Positions 1 through 8,570 are shown, numbered from the stretch's first letter. The stretch: DNA of 15,926 nucleotides from PUPG01 sp964463915 (GCA_964463915.1 CAYXEH010000055.1:1-15926), one strand, 5' to 3'. Notes: generated by a model from the letters alone, not told the origin. A program made the numbers and translations.

Positions 1-4
1 GGGA

Positions 5-16
5 CCCCTTCGGGGG
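5..16. repeat. GC hairpin with UUCG loop downstream of mnmG
   Basis: CCCC (5-8) and GGGG (13-16) can pair around a TTCG loop. It lies just beyond the mnmG stop and the parS site. On the minus strand the core reads CCCCGAAGGGGTC, similar to the GACCCCGAAGAGGTC hairpins in the array near 12093, so it may be a lone copy of that repeat family. It could also be the mnmG-operon terminator, but the window ends before any U-tract can be seen. Confidence 0.4.
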
Positions 17-31
17 CTTCTACCCTGTCAT

Positions 32-47
32 TGTTCCACGTGGAACA
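32..47. other. parS: parS centromere-like site (ParB binding)
   Basis: TGTTCCACGTGGAACA is a perfect 16-bp palindrome that fits the well-known chromosomal parS consensus TGTTNCACGTGNAACA at every fixed position. parS is bound by ParB, which spreads, loads SMC and helps segregate newly replicated origins. Such sites cluster near oriC. It occupies the gap immediately after the mnmG stop codon (complement of 48-50), so it lies outside coding sequence. I saw no second exact copy in the window. The candidate oriC is about 9.6 kb to the right, a typical parS-oriC distance. The ParA/ParB genes are not in the window. Confidence 0.9.
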
Positions 48-1928
48 TTAACGACCGAGGTGCACAAGGAGGACGGAGATATCGGAAGGGTTAATGCCAC
101 TGATACGTGCGGCCTGGCCAATGTTTTCGGGTTTTAACCGTTGGAGCTTTTCCCGGCCTTCCATACTTATGGCTTTAAATAACATGTAATCGATGTCTTT
201 ACTCAGCTTTACGTCTTCAAGGCGGGAGATTTTTTCGGCAATTTCTCTCTCCTTTTCTATATAGCCTGCATATTTGATCTCAATCTCCACTGATTCAAGG
301 GCTTCCTGGTAGACGTCTTCTCCGCTAAACCCTTGAACATAAGAGCGTAAGGTATGATCATGGGCGAACAAGCCAGGCAAATTGACCTGTGGGCGCAACA
401 GGAGGTTGGCATAACGGGCCTTTCTCTGGATGGTATTTGTTCCGGCCTTTTCAAGATAGCCATTGACCGCTTCTGGAAGAGCATTGTGCCGCTCAAGAAA
501 ATCGGTCATTTGCTTCACCAGATTTTCTTTCCTCTCCAGTTTTTCCAAACGATCCCTACCGGCAGTCCCAAGGTTATATCCAAGGCGGGTTAACCGTTTG
601 TCGGCATTGTCCTGGCGAAGCAAAATCCGAAATTCTGCCCGGCTGGTAAACATCCTGTAAGGTTCCCGGGTGCCTTTGGTAACCAGGTCATCAATCAGCA
701 CACCTATATAGGCTTCAGAGCGTTTCAGCACCACCGCCTCCTTTCCCACAAGTTTTCTGTGGGCATTGATCCCCGCCATCAGCCCCTGGCCGGCAGCTTC
801 CTCATAACCGGTGGTTCCGTTTACCTGTCCGGCAAAATACAGGTTGGAAACCAATCGGCTTTCCAGCGAGAACTCCAGCTGTGTCGGGGGAAAATAATCA
901 TATTCAATGGCATACCCGGGACGGAGGACCCGTGCCCTTTCAAAGCCTTCAATGGCTTGCAGCGCTTTGACCTGCGTTTCGATGGGGAGGCTGGAAGAAA
1001 ACCCGTTGATATAATACTCTTCGGTTTCCATGCCTTCTGGTTCCACAAATAACTGGTGCCTGGGTCTTTCAGAAAACCGGTCAATTTTATCCTCTATGGA
1101 TGGACAATAGCGTGGACCACTTCCCTGAATCCGACCGGTAAAAAGCGGTGAATCTGCAAAACCTTCACGCAATATATCATGTACCTTTTGGTTCGTATAG
1201 GCCAGGTAGCAACTTCTTTGATTGGTTAAGGGAGGGGTATCCAGGTAGGAAAATTTTCCAGGTTGTGCATCTCCTTCCTGCTCGGTTAACACCTGAAAAT
1301 TAATTGACCGACCGTCCACCCGCACCGGGGTGCCGGTTTTGAGACGATCCGACTCAATGCCATATTGCTGCAGGTCGCGGGTAAGCCCGGAAGAATTAGA
1401 TTCCCCTAGCCTCCCTCCTTCCATCTGATTCTTTCCCACATGAATCTTTCCATTGAGAAAAGTACCACTGGTAATGATCACGGCGTCTCCATGTATTTCT
1501 CCACCCATGGCGGTCTTGACACCACGAACCTTCCCTTCTTCCACAATCAATCCATTGACGCCATCCTGCCAGATATGCAAATTGGGGATGTCCATAAGAA
1601 TTTCCTGCCACTTATGGGAAAATTTTACCCTGTCGCTCTGGGCTCGCGGTGACCACATCGCCGGACCCTTGCTGCGGTTTAGCATCCGGAACTGAATCAT
1701 GGAATGATCGGTTACAATACCGGAAAACCCGCCTAACGCATCGATCTCACGGACGATCTGTCCTTTGGCGATCCCTCCCATGGCAGGATTGCAAGACATC
1801 TGGGCAATGGTAGAAAGATTCAGGGTCACAAGTAAAACCCGCGATCCAAGCCGGGCCGCTGCAGCAGAGGCTTCACAACCGGCATGTCCGCCACCGACAA
1901 CAATAATATCGTAGCGTTCAAAAAACAT
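48..1928 (-). CDS. mnmG: tRNA uridine-5-carboxymethylaminomethyl(34) synthesis enzyme MnmG
   Basis: MnmG (GidA) is the FAD-dependent partner of the GTPase MnmE. Together they install the carboxymethylaminomethyl group on wobble U34 of tRNAs that read two-codon boxes, in the cytoplasm. The 626-residue length is normal for the family. The N-terminus has the Rossmann FAD motif VVGGGHAGCEA (about 10-20), followed by SCNPAMGGIAKGQ with the conserved Cys46. A second conserved cysteine sits in GPRYCPSIEDK. FAGQVNGTTGYEEAAGQG and GTREPYRMFTSRAEFR are further family signatures, and the C-terminal MnmE/tRNA-binding helical domain ends in INPSDISVLLVHLGR. The ATG start directly precedes the FAD motif. 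It is the last gene of a leftward operon, 12 bp after ybeY. mnmG is often found in origin-proximal DNA, which fits the parS site directly behind it. No key residue appears missing. Confidence 0.98.
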   Translation of the reverse strand: MFFERYDIIVVGGGHAGCEASAAAARLGSRVLLVTLNLSTIAQMSCNPAMGGIAKGQIVREIDALGGFSGIVTDHSMIQFRMLNRSKGPAMWSPRAQSDRVKFSHKWQEILMDIPNLHIWQDGVNGLIVEEGKVRGVKTAMGGEIHGDAVIITSGTFLNGKIHVGKNQMEGGRLGESNSSGLTRDLQQYGIESDRLKTGTPVRVDGRSINFQVLTEQEGDAQPGKFSYLDTPPLTNQRSCYLAYTNQKVHDILREGFADSPLFTGRIQGSGPRYCPSIEDKIDRFSERPRHQLFVEPEGMETEEYYINGFSSSLPIETQVKALQAIEGFERARVLRPGYAIEYDYFPPTQLEFSLESRLVSNLYFAGQVNGTTGYEEAAGQGLMAGINAHRKLVGKEAVVLKRSEAYIGVLIDDLVTKGTREPYRMFTSRAEFRILLRQDNADKRLTRLGYNLGTAGRDRLEKLERKENLVKQMTDFLERHNALPEAVNGYLEKAGTNTIQRKARYANLLLRPQVNLPGLFAHDHTLRSYVQGFSGEDVYQEALESVEIEIKYAGYIEKEREIAEKISRLEDVKLSKDIDYMLFKAISMEGREKLQRLKPENIGQAARISGINPSDISVLLVHLGR

Positions 1929-1940
1929 ATGCTAAATTTC

Positions 1941-2372
1941 TCAGGAGAGCAAAGATAGGTAATAATTCTCTTTGGCTCGCATGGTCTCCCTGGCAGAAGC
2001 ATCCGCGTCATCATACCCAAGCAGATGCAAAACCCCGTGGATCATGACCCGGAAAAGTTCCTGTGTATCATCCACCTCAAATGCCCGGGCATTTTCCCGA
2101 ACCCTTGGCAAACTAATAAATACATCCCCGCTAAGGCCATCAAAATCATCCACGTAAGGAAAGGTAATGACATCGGTCAATGTATCATGGTCCAGGAAAG
2201 ACTGGTTCAGCTGTAATAAATACGCATCATCACAGAAAATAATGCTCAGCTCCCCGGGAACGGCTCCTTCACGCACAATGACATCAATCAACCACTGCCT
2301 GGCTTTGCCTTCAGGAAAACCGGGCCACTCTACATCCAAAAAATGAAAATCAACCTGGGTCGGATTATCCAC
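1941..2372 (-). CDS. ybeY: rRNA maturation RNase YbeY
   Basis: YbeY is a small metal-dependent endoribonuclease involved in 16S rRNA 3'-end maturation and late ribosome quality control. The 143-residue product carries the UPF0054 signature: LNQSFLDHDTLTDVITFPY in the middle and the metal-site motif HGVLHLLGYDD near 112-122. His112 and His116 are present. The third metal ligand position, His in E. coli YbeY, is Asp122 here. From memory this is a recurring Bacteroidota variant, so I do not read it as inactivation. The start is GTG (complement of 2370-2372); no in-frame ATG lies near the N-terminus. The gene begins 6 bp after the upstream stop and ends 12 bp before mnmG, which implies co-transcription. 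Confidence 0.95.
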   Translation of the reverse strand: MDNPTQVDFHFLDVEWPGFPEGKARQWLIDVIVREGAVPGELSIIFCDDAYLLQLNQSFLDHDTLTDVITFPYVDDFDGLSGDVFISLPRVRENARAFEVDDTQELFRVMIHGVLHLLGYDDADASARETMRAKENYYLSLLS

Positions 2373-2378
2373 TTAAAC

Positions 2379-2885
2379 TTAATTGAGGTTCTTTACTTTA
2401 TCCAGCATTTCATAATAGCGATGCAGCATATCAATCCTTTGAATGGTAAGTACGTCATTCACGCCGGTCACATAAAAAAGAAGTTCAATGCTTTCATCCT
2501 CACTATCAAACATCACTTCATCACTTAAAAGGCGAAGCATCATCAACCGGTGTCCTTCTCCTGAATATGCTTCCGGATCATCAGGAGCCAGATTCTTGAC
2601 ACGATCAAACATCCCGGCAAGGTCTAAGAAATATTGATCCAATTTTACGGTAAAAACCAGCCCGGTTGGAGTAGATTGAAAGCATATATCTACATAAAAG
2701 CTTTTTTTATCTATAATGTCAATGAATAATTCAAAAAGCAATGTATTGGCTGCCATTATGTTACCAAAATAGGCATCATAAATATGGTAGTCATCACATA
2801 TGTTTTCTACAAAGGCTTCCAGCTTGTTCAGCTCATTTTGCTCAGCAGCAAGACGCAAGTGTCTTTTAAGGTAAGTACGGTTCAT
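2379..2885 (-). CDS. small protein resembling a degenerate GHKL/anti-sigma-type ATPase
   Basis: This 168-residue cytoplasmic protein has no signal peptide or membrane segment. It has a weak resemblance to RsbW-like HATPase_c proteins. An N-box-like helix (NIMAANTLLFELFIDIIDK, about 42-60) is followed by a beta-strand-rich stretch with VFTVKLDQYF. Near residue 110 comes GEGHRLMMLRLLSDEVMF, which looks like the G2 box plus following helix of anti-sigma kinases. A clear DxGxG (G1) motif is not visible, so ATP binding may be lost or divergent. It lies 1 bp after the DUF4175 stop and 6 bp before ybeY, so it is almost certainly translated from the same mRNA. The gene is real given the spacing. The fold is an inference from motif pattern alone, and the function is unknown. 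Confidence 0.6.
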   Translation of the reverse strand: MNRTYLKRHLRLAAEQNELNKLEAFVENICDDYHIYDAYFGNIMAANTLLFELFIDIIDKKSFYVDICFQSTPTGLVFTVKLDQYFLDLAGMFDRVKNLAPDDPEAYSGEGHRLMMLRLLSDEVMFDSEDESIELLFYVTGVNDVLTIQRIDMLHRYYEMLDKVKNLN

Positions 2886-2886
2886 A

Positions 2887-5800
2887 TCAATCTACATGCA
2901 AAAAATACATTTCAACTTTTTGACGGAAAAAAGAGCGAAGTCGTGGCGGTAAACTCCGCAGCATTTCAACTTCCCTTTCTCTATCTCTATTATACTGAAA
3001 AATCTCTTCAGGGTTACTTAATTCGTAATCATTTGCGGTGGTACCCTCCCTCCTGTCTTCCTGTTCTTGCTGTCTTTCAGCACGTTCGTGTTCCAATAGA
3101 CGGGTTAAAATTTCCTGCTGACGTTCCATGGTCTGAGAAGACAACTCCTTACGCAGCATATCCAGTTCCGATTGTTCCATTTGCCTTTGCAATTCCTGGA
3201 GCTCTTCATTCACTTCCTGGCCCTGATTCCGCATCTCCTGCTCCTTCCTGCGAAGCTCATTACGTATGGCCTCTTGCCGGGCAGCCATACGGGCCATTTG
3301 TTCACTCATTGACATTTGCTCCCCTGTTTCACCTGGCATGGGCTGTTGGCCTTCGCGGGCATCCTGCAGCATCTGATTCATCTGTTCCTGCATCTGCCTC
3401 ATATTCTGGAATGACGGGCTTCCGGATTCACCCTCCGACCCATCACCCGTCCCTTCCGAATTGGCCATTTGTTGTTGTACTTCCTGCAGACTCTCATTAA
3501 GCATCAAAGCCAGATTGTTGATGTGGGTCATAACCAACTGCTGCCGTGATGCCGCCTGATGCTGTCTTCGGTTAATCATATGGTCGATGCCTTCCTCCAT
3601 TTGATGCTGAACTTCAGCAACTTCACGATTCACATAAGAACGGATGGCCATCTGTCTTTGTGCAAGAGCCACAAGACTGTCTTCAATCATTTCCATATTG
3701 CGCTGAATCTTACGCTGATCGCGTATCATATCCACAAATAGTGGATCATTCACATTGGCCTGCTTGGTTTCATTAATCAGGGTTTCCTGGTCAAAACTCG
3801 ATTTCAGCAGATTCTCAAGCAGCATCCTGATGGCCCGGGCATCTTCGGCCAGTTGTTCCTCGAAAATCCTTTGCTGCATACGCTGCAGGGCACCGGAAAG
3901 CTTGTTCATCTTTCCACGGGCATCCTGCTGACTCTGACCGGCCCCGGAAAGGTCATTCTCCTGCAAACCCTCCAGTGCCTCCTGAAGGGATTCAGCTACT
4001 TCTTCTTCAATTTGCCCGGTGTCATCCAACGTATGGGGGCGACTAAGACCCTGGTTGGCTTCCTGAAATTCTTCCAGCTTATCGCGTACCTCGTCATAGG
4101 CCTGGTTCAGCTCTTCCTGCTGCTGATCAAGGCTGTCCTGCTTTTCCTCACCAATTGTTTGTTCCCGTAAATCTTCCTGTGCTTCCTGTAAATTTTCGAG
4201 GCGATCAATACTTTCCTGCAACATCCGCTCCATGGCAAACTGCCGGAACATTTCAATGTTACGTTCCATTGACCGCTCCATATCCTGAAACTCAAAATCC
4301 ATCTGATCCAACTTTTCGTAAATCTCATCCCGGCTTAGCTGGTCCATTTCCTGTTGCAATTCCTCAAACAGGGCCTTCATTTCATCAGAAAGTGTCTCAT
4401 CAAACAGCTCCTGCAACTCTTCCTGCTTCTCTTTTAGCTCGTCATCAGACTCCATAAATTGTTCACTGCGGGCCTCCTGCTCCTGTTTCTCCTCTGCCAT
4501 CTCACGGATCCGCTCTTCCATCTGTTGTTGTTTATCCACAAGTTCCTGGAGCATTTCCCGCTGTTCCCATCCCACATTCTCAGAATCCAGCAATTGCCTG
4601 CGCAACTCTTCCACCTGGTCGCGCGCCTCCCCGGCTTGTCCCTTTCCCTCTCGCAATCCTTCCTGAATCTGCTGCTCACTCTCCTGCTGCTCAGCAATCA
4701 TTTCCTCTTCGGTAGGAATGTAATGACTAAATACACGACTACGGGCACTTTTTGGCCCCTGATAAGGGTCATTGTCATAGGCCTCAAAATAGAGTTCAAC
4801 GGTTTCACCAGGCTCCACATCCACCGATTGCATATCAAAATGGTAATGAAAATTCTGATTACGCATGTAAGGATCAATTTCCACGGCCTCATCCATGAAA
4901 GGCACCTCCTCTCCCCGGTTCACCTGCGACTGATCCATTACCCGGTAAAAAAACCTCAGACCGGTAAATCCAAAGTCATCACGGATGTTACCCTGATAAA
5001 AAAGATGGGCGATCATCACATCATCGCGGTGCTCCTCCACGGCTATTCGTGGATAGGCATCCTCTTCAACCTGTACTCTATATGAAAGACTATCCCCTTT
5101 CCCCCGGTCTTCACTCACAGAAAAAACAGTGTAATCAAAAGATTCGGTGGCTTGTGTCTGTACAGCGAACTCTCCATCTCTGATTTTTTCCACATCCAGG
5201 GCCTGATCTTCCATAAAAAAACTGACCTGATCAGTGGCCCGGGTAAAGAAATTCCATCTTATTTGTGATCCGTACAATACCTCAAGGTCTCCCATATTGG
5301 TAAAGTCCTCGGTTTGCATTCCGCTGTAGGACGGATAATCCGCTTCAATATGAAAATGGGTAAAAGCGGGTTTTTCATATACATTGATGGGAAAAGGTCC
5401 AAAAGTGAACCCCTCGGCTTCTATATAAAACAGCTTGTCTTCCTGAAGATTCCTGACGGTATAGGCATATTTACCGGAAGAAGGATTGGCCATGGAATGG
5501 CGCACCCCATCCATCCTAAAAAAAGTTTCGGAAGGAACGACCTCTCCACGGGTCTGAATGACCACCTCCAGGTCTTCATGCCGGAAGCCTTCAGTTGATG
5601 AAACCACATCCACCACAAAGGGAGTAGGCCGCTCAAACTCCGTATCGTACCGCAAAATACGCTTTGTGGGCTCAAAGAGAACAGAGGGCTGCATTAAATA
5701 TACACCAAGCACCACCAGCAATGGAAGGAGCACATAAGGCACAAATCTTAAATTTCCTTTCAGTGGGATGGCTTTATGGAATGGAACCACATTGACCCTT

Positions 5801-6216
5801 TTGGCTTTCTGGTCTATGGCAGCCATGATCAGGGCTGTATTCTCAGGATTTTTGTCCAGGTATTGTTTCAGCTGCAGCACATTGGTAACCTGGTCATTGA
5901 GCTTATCAGGATAATATTTTGACAAAAGACCAGCTGCCTGGTCAGGACTGATCCGCCTGCCTATCCGGATTATCCCGAAAAAAGGGATCAATACATAACG
6001 GACAAATACATATCCGTTGAACAATAAAAATGAATAAAACAGCAATTGTCTGATGGTGGAATCCAGGTATCCGAAATATTCAATGCCCGCAAACAGGATA
6101 AACAACACCAGGAACCCGGATCCAAACAACAAGGCGCCTTTTATCAGCCGATTCAGGTAATACCTCCTGATAAAACGGTCAAGTTTTTGGAGAAGTAGGA
6201 GAAAGGTCTCAGACAT
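2887..6216 (-). CDS. DUF4175 family membrane protein with long coiled coil
   Basis: This 1109-residue protein has the architecture I associate with Bacteroidota DUF4175 proteins. Two hydrophobic segments lie near 27-47 and 55-80, and a third near 160-178. An extended beta-rich domain of about 300 residues follows, with phrases such as FYIEAEGFTFGPFPINVYEKP and VELYFEAYDNDPYQGPKSAR. From about residue 490 to 1065 the chain is extremely rich in Q, E and M with heptad-like spacing, indicating long helical coiled coils. The C-terminus (RSLPPRLRSFFRQKVEMYF) is basic and amphipathic. The topology suggests membrane anchoring with a large domain on one face, probably periplasmic. No enzymatic motif is recognised and the function is unknown. 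It is the first gene of the leftward operon with the ATPase-like gene, ybeY and mnmG, and is divergent from rnr. ATG start, complement of 6214-6216. Confidence 0.85.
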   Translation of the reverse strand: MSETFLLLLQKLDRFIRRYYLNRLIKGALLFGSGFLVLFILFAGIEYFGYLDSTIRQLLFYSFLLFNGYVFVRYVLIPFFGIIRIGRRISPDQAAGLLSKYYPDKLNDQVTNVLQLKQYLDKNPENTALIMAAIDQKAKRVNVVPFHKAIPLKGNLRFVPYVLLPLLVVLGVYLMQPSVLFEPTKRILRYDTEFERPTPFVVDVVSSTEGFRHEDLEVVIQTRGEVVPSETFFRMDGVRHSMANPSSGKYAYTVRNLQEDKLFYIEAEGFTFGPFPINVYEKPAFTHFHIEADYPSYSGMQTEDFTNMGDLEVLYGSQIRWNFFTRATDQVSFFMEDQALDVEKIRDGEFAVQTQATESFDYTVFSVSEDRGKGDSLSYRVQVEEDAYPRIAVEEHRDDVMIAHLFYQGNIRDDFGFTGLRFFYRVMDQSQVNRGEEVPFMDEAVEIDPYMRNQNFHYHFDMQSVDVEPGETVELYFEAYDNDPYQGPKSARSRVFSHYIPTEEEMIAEQQESEQQIQEGLREGKGQAGEARDQVEELRRQLLDSENVGWEQREMLQELVDKQQQMEERIREMAEEKQEQEARSEQFMESDDELKEKQEELQELFDETLSDEMKALFEELQQEMDQLSRDEIYEKLDQMDFEFQDMERSMERNIEMFRQFAMERMLQESIDRLENLQEAQEDLREQTIGEEKQDSLDQQQEELNQAYDEVRDKLEEFQEANQGLSRPHTLDDTGQIEEEVAESLQEALEGLQENDLSGAGQSQQDARGKMNKLSGALQRMQQRIFEEQLAEDARAIRMLLENLLKSSFDQETLINETKQANVNDPLFVDMIRDQRKIQRNMEMIEDSLVALAQRQMAIRSYVNREVAEVQHQMEEGIDHMINRRQHQAASRQQLVMTHINNLALMLNESLQEVQQQMANSEGTGDGSEGESGSPSFQNMRQMQEQMNQMLQDAREGQQPMPGETGEQMSMSEQMARMAARQEAIRNELRRKEQEMRNQGQEVNEELQELQRQMEQSELDMLRKELSSQTMERQQEILTRLLEHERAERQQEQEDRREGTTANDYELSNPEEIFQYNRDREREVEMLRSLPPRLRSFFRQKVEMYFLHVD

Positions 6217-6355
6217 AAAAGATTATCAACTGTTTCCGAGTGATTCAATCTATAAAATTACGAAAAAAACAGGGCCGGGCTGCCTAAAAAATATTAAATT
6301 GCATACACCCGCCGGTAACCACCGGCCTTTTAACTATATTATTAAAACGATTACT
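6217..6355. promoter_or_regulatory. divergent promoter region between the DUF4175 operon and rnr
   Basis: This 139-bp gap separates two divergent start codons, so it must hold both promoters. On the minus strand TAATTTTA (complement of 6253-6260) matches seven of eight positions of the Bacteroidota -7 element TAnnTTTG and lies about 40 bp upstream of the DUF4175 start. No clear -33 TTTG accompanies it. On the plus strand I see no convincing -7 match for rnr. The exact promoters are therefore uncertain. Confidence 0.3.
6311..6326 (+). promoter_or_regulatory. hairpin in the rnr 5' leader
   Basis: GCCGGT (6311-6316) and ACCGGC (6321-6326) form a perfect 6-bp GC-rich stem around an AACC loop. 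It is followed by CTTTTAAC and ends 29 bp before the rnr ATG. The shape resembles a small attenuator or mRNA-stability element. RNase R is known to be controlled post-transcriptionally in other bacteria, but control through this hairpin is inference only. Confidence 0.4.
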
Positions 6356-8506
6356 ATGGCATCAAAAAAAGATAAGCACAAGGCAAAACTGAAAGACAAA
6401 CTGATCAGGGTGTTTGAGAACAACCCCAGGCAGGCCATGAATTATAAACAAGCGGCCAAAGCCATGGGAGAAGAAGGGAAAGAAAACAAGAAATACCTGT
6501 CAGGGTTACTGTACAGTATGGCAAAAGAGGGGATTCTTTTTGAGGCCTACAAGGGGAAATTCAAGATCAATCCTTCTTACCTGGAAAAGAAAAAGCCAAT
6601 AGGACAGGTTATTACAGGGATTGTGGATATGAAACAAACCGGGAAAGCCTACATCATTACCGACGAACTACTGGAGGATGTCCGGATCGCTTCCAATAAT
6701 ACAGGCAATGCCCTGCATGAAGACAAGGTGAAAGTCCGGCTGTTTCCCCGGAGAAAAAACCAGAAGGCCGAAGGTGAAATTATCGAGATCATTGAACGTT
6801 CCAAAAATAATTTTGTGGGAGTCATTCAGCGTACGGGTAAATATGCATTTCTGCTTCCAGACAACAAGGCCATGCCGGTCGATATTTTCATCCCGCCGGA
6901 ACACATCAATGGCGCCAAAGAAGGAGAAAAGGCCATTGTAGAGATACTGGAGTGGAACCAACCATCCAAAAATCCATTCGGAAAAGTGGTGGAAATACTT
7001 GGCCAGCCCGGTGATAACGACGTGGAAATGCATGCCATCCTGGCGGAATATAACTTACCGGCCAGATTTGATCCTGATGTGGAAAAAACTGCCGACAAAA
7101 TTCCGGTTGAGATCACCAAACAAGAGATCGCCAAAAGGTGGGATTTCCGTAATACAACCACATTTACCATTGACCCGGCAGATGCCAAAGACTTTGATGA
7201 TGCCCTTTCTGTGAGGCAAATTGATGAGGATAAATGGGAGATCGGAATCCATATTGCCGACGTGACCCATTACGTGAAGGAAGGGACCCCCATTGAAGAC
7301 GAGGCCCAGGAAAGGGCCACCTCGGTATACCTGGTTGACCGCACCATCCCCATGCTTCCTGAAAAACTTTCCAATATGGTTTGTTCGCTCCGCCCCGATG
7401 AGGAAAAACTCACTTATTCGGTAGTCGTTGAAATGAACAGCAATGCCAGGGTATTGAAATCGTGGGTAGGTAAAACCGTTATCAGGAGTGATCACCGCTT
7501 TGCCTATGAAGATGCCCAACTGGTTATTGATACCGGAGAAGGCCCTCATGCGGAGGATCTGAAGATACTGAACGACCTTGCGCAAAAATTACGCGGAAAA
7601 AGAATGCGTAACGGGGCCATTGATTTCGAACAGCAGGAAGTTAAATTCCATATGGATGAAAATGGCAAACCACTGGATGTCTATTTCAAGGAACAAAAAG
7701 AGGCCAACAAACTCATCGAGGAATTCATGTTGCTGGCCAACCGCACAGTGGCTGAAAAAATCGGCAAACCCAAGGGCAATTCCAAACCAAAGACTTTCGT
7801 GTACCGTGTGCATGATATGCCCAACCCTGAGAAACTCAATACGTTGTCAAATTTCGTGGCAAAATTCGGGTACAAAGTCAAAACCGATACCCGCAACAAC
7901 ATTGCCAGCTCTTTCAACAAACTACTGAAAGACTCGCAGGGCAAAGGGGAGGAGAACCTCATTCAAACCCTCACCATCAGGACCATGGCCAAAGCCGAAT
8001 ATTCCACAGAAAATATCGGGCATTATGGCCTGGCGTTCGACTATTACAGTCATTTCACCTCTCCCATCCGGCGTTATCCGGATATGATGGCGCATCGCTT
8101 ACTCACCGCCTATGAAAACGGACAGCCATCAGCCAGCAAGGAAAATTATGAAGATTTGTGCCAGCATTCTTCTGAAATGGAAAGAAAAGCCCAGCAAGCT
8201 GAGCGGGATTCGGTCAAGTACAAGCAGGTAGAATTCATGGCCGACAAAGAAGGACAAGTGTTTGACGGACTGATCTCAGGAGTATCCAAATGGGGCATAT
8301 TTGTGGAGATCAAAGAAAACAAATGTGAAGGAATGGTCAGGCTGAGTGATATGGGGGATGACTATTATTACCTTGATGAAGAAAATTTCCAGGTACTGGG
8401 CTACAACAGCAAAAAACAATACAAGCTTGGCAGTCCGGTTAAGGTGAAAGTCAAACGGGCCAACCTGCTTAAAAAAGAACTGGATTTTTTACTGGTTGAG
8501 GAATAA
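6356..8506 (+). CDS. rnr: ribonuclease R (RNB-family 3'-5' exoribonuclease)
   Basis: RNase R is a processive 3'-5' exoribonuclease that degrades structured RNA, including mRNA decay intermediates, rRNA and tagged transcripts. I start it at ATG 6356 (716 residues, beginning MASKKDKHKAKLKDK). An in-frame TTG at 6299 would add 19 residues but runs through the leader hairpin. Domains in order: a basic N-terminal winged-helix-like region (about 12-75), cold-shock OB folds (GQVITGIVDMKQTGKAYI and a second near 155-210), the RNB catalytic domain with DPADAKDFDDALS at about 273-285 carrying the metal-binding aspartates, HFTSPIRRYPDMMAHR near its end, and an S1 domain from about 633 (GQVFDGLISGVSKWGIFVEI). 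The gene is monocistronic: divergent from the DUF4175 operon and closed by a strong terminator. It is the only protein gene left of the putative origin that points toward it, so it is transcribed head-on to replication. Confidence 0.97.
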   Translation: MASKKDKHKAKLKDKLIRVFENNPRQAMNYKQAAKAMGEEGKENKKYLSGLLYSMAKEGILFEAYKGKFKINPSYLEKKKPIGQVITGIVDMKQTGKAYIITDELLEDVRIASNNTGNALHEDKVKVRLFPRRKNQKAEGEIIEIIERSKNNFVGVIQRTGKYAFLLPDNKAMPVDIFIPPEHINGAKEGEKAIVEILEWNQPSKNPFGKVVEILGQPGDNDVEMHAILAEYNLPARFDPDVEKTADKIPVEITKQEIAKRWDFRNTTTFTIDPADAKDFDDALSVRQIDEDKWEIGIHIADVTHYVKEGTPIEDEAQERATSVYLVDRTIPMLPEKLSNMVCSLRPDEEKLTYSVVVEMNSNARVLKSWVGKTVIRSDHRFAYEDAQLVIDTGEGPHAEDLKILNDLAQKLRGKRMRNGAIDFEQQEVKFHMDENGKPLDVYFKEQKEANKLIEEFMLLANRTVAEKIGKPKGNSKPKTFVYRVHDMPNPEKLNTLSNFVAKFGYKVKTDTRNNIASSFNKLLKDSQGKGEENLIQTLTIRTMAKAEYSTENIGHYGLAFDYYSHFTSPIRRYPDMMAHRLLTAYENGQPSASKENYEDLCQHSSEMERKAQQAERDSVKYKQVEFMADKEGQVFDGLISGVSKWGIFVEIKENKCEGMVRLSDMGDDYYYLDEENFQVLGYNSKKQYKLGSPVKVKVKRANLLKKELDFLLVEE

Positions 8507-8547
8507 AAAAATCAGCGGTATACCATAAAGGTGTACCGCTGATTTTT
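8507..8547. terminator. bidirectional intrinsic terminator between rnr and the response regulator
   Basis: An 18-bp stem pairs AAAAATCAGCGGTATACC (8507-8524) with GGTGTACCGCTGATTTTT (8530-8547) around an ATAAA loop. The only imperfection is one G-U wobble position. The flanking A-tract and T-tract give a U-run on both strands. It begins right after the rnr stop and lies about 58 bp past the end of the convergent response-regulator gene, so it can stop transcription from either side. Confidence 0.92.
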
Positions 8548-8570
8548 AATATGCCGGTAAATCCAAACAG

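Noticed and set aside
2784..3500. 238-codon plus-strand ORF
   Set aside because: It lies antisense to the Q/E-rich coding part of the DUF4175 gene and the ATPase-like gene, and has a low-complexity composition expected from a reverse-complement shadow.
4459..5085. 208-codon plus-strand ORF rich in Leu, Phe and His
   Set aside because: It is the complement of the coiled-coil coding region. The Leu/Phe-rich composition comes from reversed Glu/Gln/Lys codons.
6299..6355. Upstream TTG start adding 19 residues to RNase R
   Set aside because: The extra residues run through the leader hairpin and are unlike the basic N-terminus of the family. ATG 6356 gives MASKKDKHKA, a typical start.
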